Source of the DNA: JADJYF01 sp965278995
GTDB taxonomy: Bacteria > Pseudomonadota > Gammaproteobacteria > Ga0077536
NCBI GenBank assembly: GCA_965278995.1
Contig: OZ257136.1
Location: 4,898,001 to 4,962,000, forward strand
DNA: 64,000 nt
Reading direction: 5' to 3'
The notes beneath the pieces were generated by a model. The model did not search any database. It worked only from the letters and a program-made list of their open reading frames with translations, and was not told the origin of the DNA. Positions 62,097 through 64,000 of this stretch are shown here, in pieces. A program made the position numbers and the translations under genes. Positions within the stretch are counted from its first letter, which is position 1. The number at the start of each line of letters is the position of its first letter.

Positions 62097-64000
62097 CGGA
62101 ACGGTTGTCGAAGGGGCCACGAGGGTCGTCAGCAGCAGTGCGCCATCGCTATCGAGTCGGGTTGAGAACAGCCAGCCAGCCTGCAGACCATTGACCACGA
62201 TGCTGTCTTCGGTCAAGCCGGCAAATCGGCCGCTGACCTGGACGAGGTCAAACGTCGCGCCATCTTTCGGTATAAAGCTGTCGGCGAACAGCAGCATCAA
62301 CAGGCCATCGAAGTCGAGATCGCCGTTGACGACGAGCCGATCGAAATCAGTCGCTGAATAAATATCGAGTTCGAGTCGCGCGGCCGAGCGCAAGGTCAGA
62401 TGGCCGTTGATCTCGATCAACGAGCCCGACGGGGCGCTGGCTGTCTCGTCCAGCACCGTGAATGTCGAGGCACCTCTGGCTGCCTCTCCGCCGCCGCCGT
62501 CATCGTCGTCGGGTGGAGCAAACACCAGCGTATCGGCGACCAGTGCGCCGCTCTCCATCACCAGTTCGTTGACAGTCATCGATCCATTGCCGATTAGCAC
62601 GCGGCCGCCGCCGCCAACGGCGAGGCTGTTGCCAATCACCGTTGCGCCGTTGCCGACGAGCAGGTCGCCGTTGACGGACATGTCGACGAATCCCTGCAGA
62701 TGACTGCCGGGATCGGCGACGAACAACGAGCCGGTCGTGTCGATCCGTACTTCGCCCGACGCATTGAACTGACTGCCGTGCACAATGCGCACCTGCGCCT
62801 GGCCGTCGTTGACGAACAGGTTGCCGGCCGTGACGATCGCGTTGCCATCGGCGACGAACAGCGCGTCGCGACTGACGGAGATGCCCGCTCCGCGCGTTGT
62901 CATCAGCGTGGCGGAATCGATAACCTGTAGCGTGGTACCCCGTCTGAGATTGTAGGTGCCCCCGCGCACTTGCGTACCGGCACCGGCAATATTGAGCAGC
63001 GAATTGCTGGCAGCGCCGTCGGTACCGAGATTGACTTTGGTTTCATGGAAGTCAGCGCTGGCGCCGTTCTCTATCGATAAGACGCCTCGATTAGCGCCAC
63101 CGATATCGATAGCCGAACTCCCTTTGCCAGGACCACTGACACCAAGATGCGAGCCGACGCCGGAGACTATCATCTGCCCGATCACCGAACTCGCCGGACC
63201 TTGTGCAATCTGCAGCAGCTGTTCGAGTTCGAGGCGCCCGCCATTCTCAACAAAAGCGATTCCACCGCCCTGAACGCCGAGCTGCAGTCCGAGCGCCGAG
63301 ACGTTGGCACCCGACCCGTTGACCGCGATGACGCCGTGCGTGCCGGAAAATTTCCCGACTGCGATCGTGCCGCCGACATCGACCTCTGCGCCTGGGCCGA
63401 CCGACAGCGCAGAGGAACTCCCACCGGCGTCGCCGACCGTACGTGTCTGGATGAGGATATTGCTGTCTGTTGTCACATTACCGTTGACGAACCGCAGGGT
63501 TCCGCCGCCAAAGCGCTGCTCGCCGATACTGATACTGAATTCGTCATCGAGGACATGAGATTTACCCAGGTCGAGCGTCTGGTCTTGGAGATCGAACACG
63601 ACTTCGCCGACGTCGACGATCAGTCCGGCCCAACGTTGTGATTGCGTGAACTCGGGTTGCTCGGTGAAATCGAACTTGCCGAACACGGCCGCCATGGTGT
63701 CGTCGGGCGGCAGATGTTCGAGCCAGTTTGCTGCGCTCGCGACCGCACGGTTGTCGGCGTCGGCGCCTTGCCAATGTACGCGGCGCGTGACGTTGGGATC
63801 GAGTTCGAAGCGGTAGCTGAGATTGGCGCTACCGGTATAGCCATCGTCAACAAAACCCTGGATCCCACCACCCGCCTTGACGATGATTTGCCTGGCGAAC
63901 AGAGGAATGGAAGTCGCCCCGTCGATTGCAACGCCGAAGCCGCCGTTCCGCACTTCGAGCGCCGCGTTGCTGACTGAGCCAGTGACCTCGATCGAACCCA
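61986..64000 (-). CDS. Large beta-helical exported protein with VPLPP CTERM tail (partial at window end)
   Basis: The reading frame runs open to the window edge, so the N-terminus and signal peptide are missing. The visible 671 or so residues are Gly/Ala/Val-rich degenerate repeats (for example VNGDLLVGNGATVIGNSLAVGGGGRVLIGNG; seen as VGNGA and VGGGG motifs) like PEP-CTERM-associated and autotransporter beta-helix repeats. An acidic PPDDDDGGGG linker precedes a last beta domain. The tail is VPLPPSLALLLAAVLPLATYTRKS plus an unusual basic extension. It is probably an EPS- or surface-associated protein. It overlaps the 3' end of the convergent gene by 111 bp. Confidence 0.82.
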   Translation of the reverse strand, partial: GSIEVTGSVSNAALEVRNGGFGVAIDGATSIPLFARQIIVKAGGGIQGFVDDGYTGSANLSYRFELDPNVTRRVHWQGADADNRAVASAANWLEHLPPDDTMAAVFGKFDFTEQPEFTQSQRWAGLIVDVGEVVFDLQDQTLDLGKSHVLDDEFSISIGEQRFGGGTLRFVNGNVTTDSNILIQTRTVGDAGGSSSALSVGPGAEVDVGGTIAVGKFSGTHGVIAVNGSGANVSALGLQLGVQGGGIAFVENGGRLELEQLLQIAQGPASSVIGQMIVSGVGSHLGVSGPGKGSSAIDIGGANRGVLSIENGASADFHETKVNLGTDGAASNSLLNIAGAGTQVRGGTYNLRRGTTLQVIDSATLMTTRGAGISVSRDALFVADGNAIVTAGNLFVNDGQAQVRIVHGSQFNASGEVRIDTTGSLFVADPGSHLQGFVDMSVNGDLLVGNGATVIGNSLAVGGGGRVLIGNGSMTVNELVMESGALVADTLVFAPPDDDDGGGGEAARGASTFTVLDETASAPSGSLIEINGHLTLRSAARLELDIYSATDFDRLVVNGDLDFDGLLMLLFADSFIPKDGATFDLVQVSGRFAGLTEDSIVVNGLQAGWLFSTRLDSDGALLLTTLVAPSTTVPLPPSLALLLAAVLPLATYTRKSQSTERKRERPKRCW

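Overview
The window is GC-rich, densely packed chromosomal DNA from what is most likely an environmental gammaproteobacterium. The assignment to the Nevskiales or Steroidobacteraceae neighbourhood is a guess from gene content, not from a marker gene. Supporting signs are tandem flavin monooxygenases for ketone and terpenoid breakdown, C-terminal VPLP-type (PEP-CTERM-like) sorting tails on secreted proteins, an EpsF/EpsG-type exopolysaccharide locus and a large hybrid sensor kinase with a diguanylate cyclase partner. No rRNA, tRNA, CRISPR array, phage or complete insertion sequence was seen.

Region 1 (1-13740) is a catabolic and redox island. It holds a 6-oxocamphor-hydrolase-like beta-diketone hydrolase, two paralogous Baeyer-Villiger monooxygenases (BVMOs), a short-chain dehydrogenase, a luciferase-like flavin oxidoreductase, an epoxide hydrolase, a GST-like protein, and an orphan trio of membrane proteins that includes cytochrome oxidase subunit III- and IV-like proteins. 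An FeS-type photolyase follows one BVMO in the same direction. Two VapBC-type toxin-antitoxin pairs bracket the epoxide hydrolase-BVMO pair. A 168-bp nested inverted-repeat element supplies the stop codon of the second BVMO.

Region 2 (13835-28191) is the most striking part. A 1176-residue TpsA-type beta-helix exoprotein and a bilobal CTERM-tailed aspartic protease face an eight-gene, tightly overlapping operon on the minus strand. Its order is moxR/mxaR - mxaS - mxaA - mxaC - mxaK - mxaL - tpsB - CHAT protein. The first six match, in order, the mxaRSACKL genes that methylotrophs use to mature (Ca2+-load) methanol dehydrogenase. No PQQ dehydrogenase is present, and the module is coupled to a two-partner-secretion pore and a CHAT peptidase-like protein. 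I propose a maturation or secretion system for a large adhesin-like exoprotein.

Region 3 (28527-37591) contains an acetate-transporter-family membrane protein, an NtaA/DszA-type flavin monooxygenase, a zinc alcohol dehydrogenase, a duplicated-domain secreted protein with an IPTL-like tail, a phytanoyl-CoA-dioxygenase-family enzyme, both subunits of an N,N-dimethylformamidase-like amidohydrolase, and a crotonase.

Region 4 (38151-53618) is a 13-gene plus-strand exopolysaccharide locus: an initiating phosphoglycosyl transferase, EpsF chain-length protein, EpsG kinase, Wzy-like polymerase, Wzx-like flippase, five glycosyltransferases and three acyltransferases. A 559-bp gene-poor leader precedes it, with a possible sigma-54 promoter and a short leader ORF. 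The outer-membrane export pore and exosortase are not in the window.

Region 5 (53727-64000) holds an acyl-CoA-dehydrogenase/group D monooxygenase-like protein, an NTF2-fold protein, a CTERM protein, a response regulator-GGDEF protein overlapping a 1346-residue five-PAS hybrid kinase, and two convergent CTERM genes. The last two overlap by 111 bp so that each stop codon lies opposite the TTA leucine codon of the other gene's VPLP motif.
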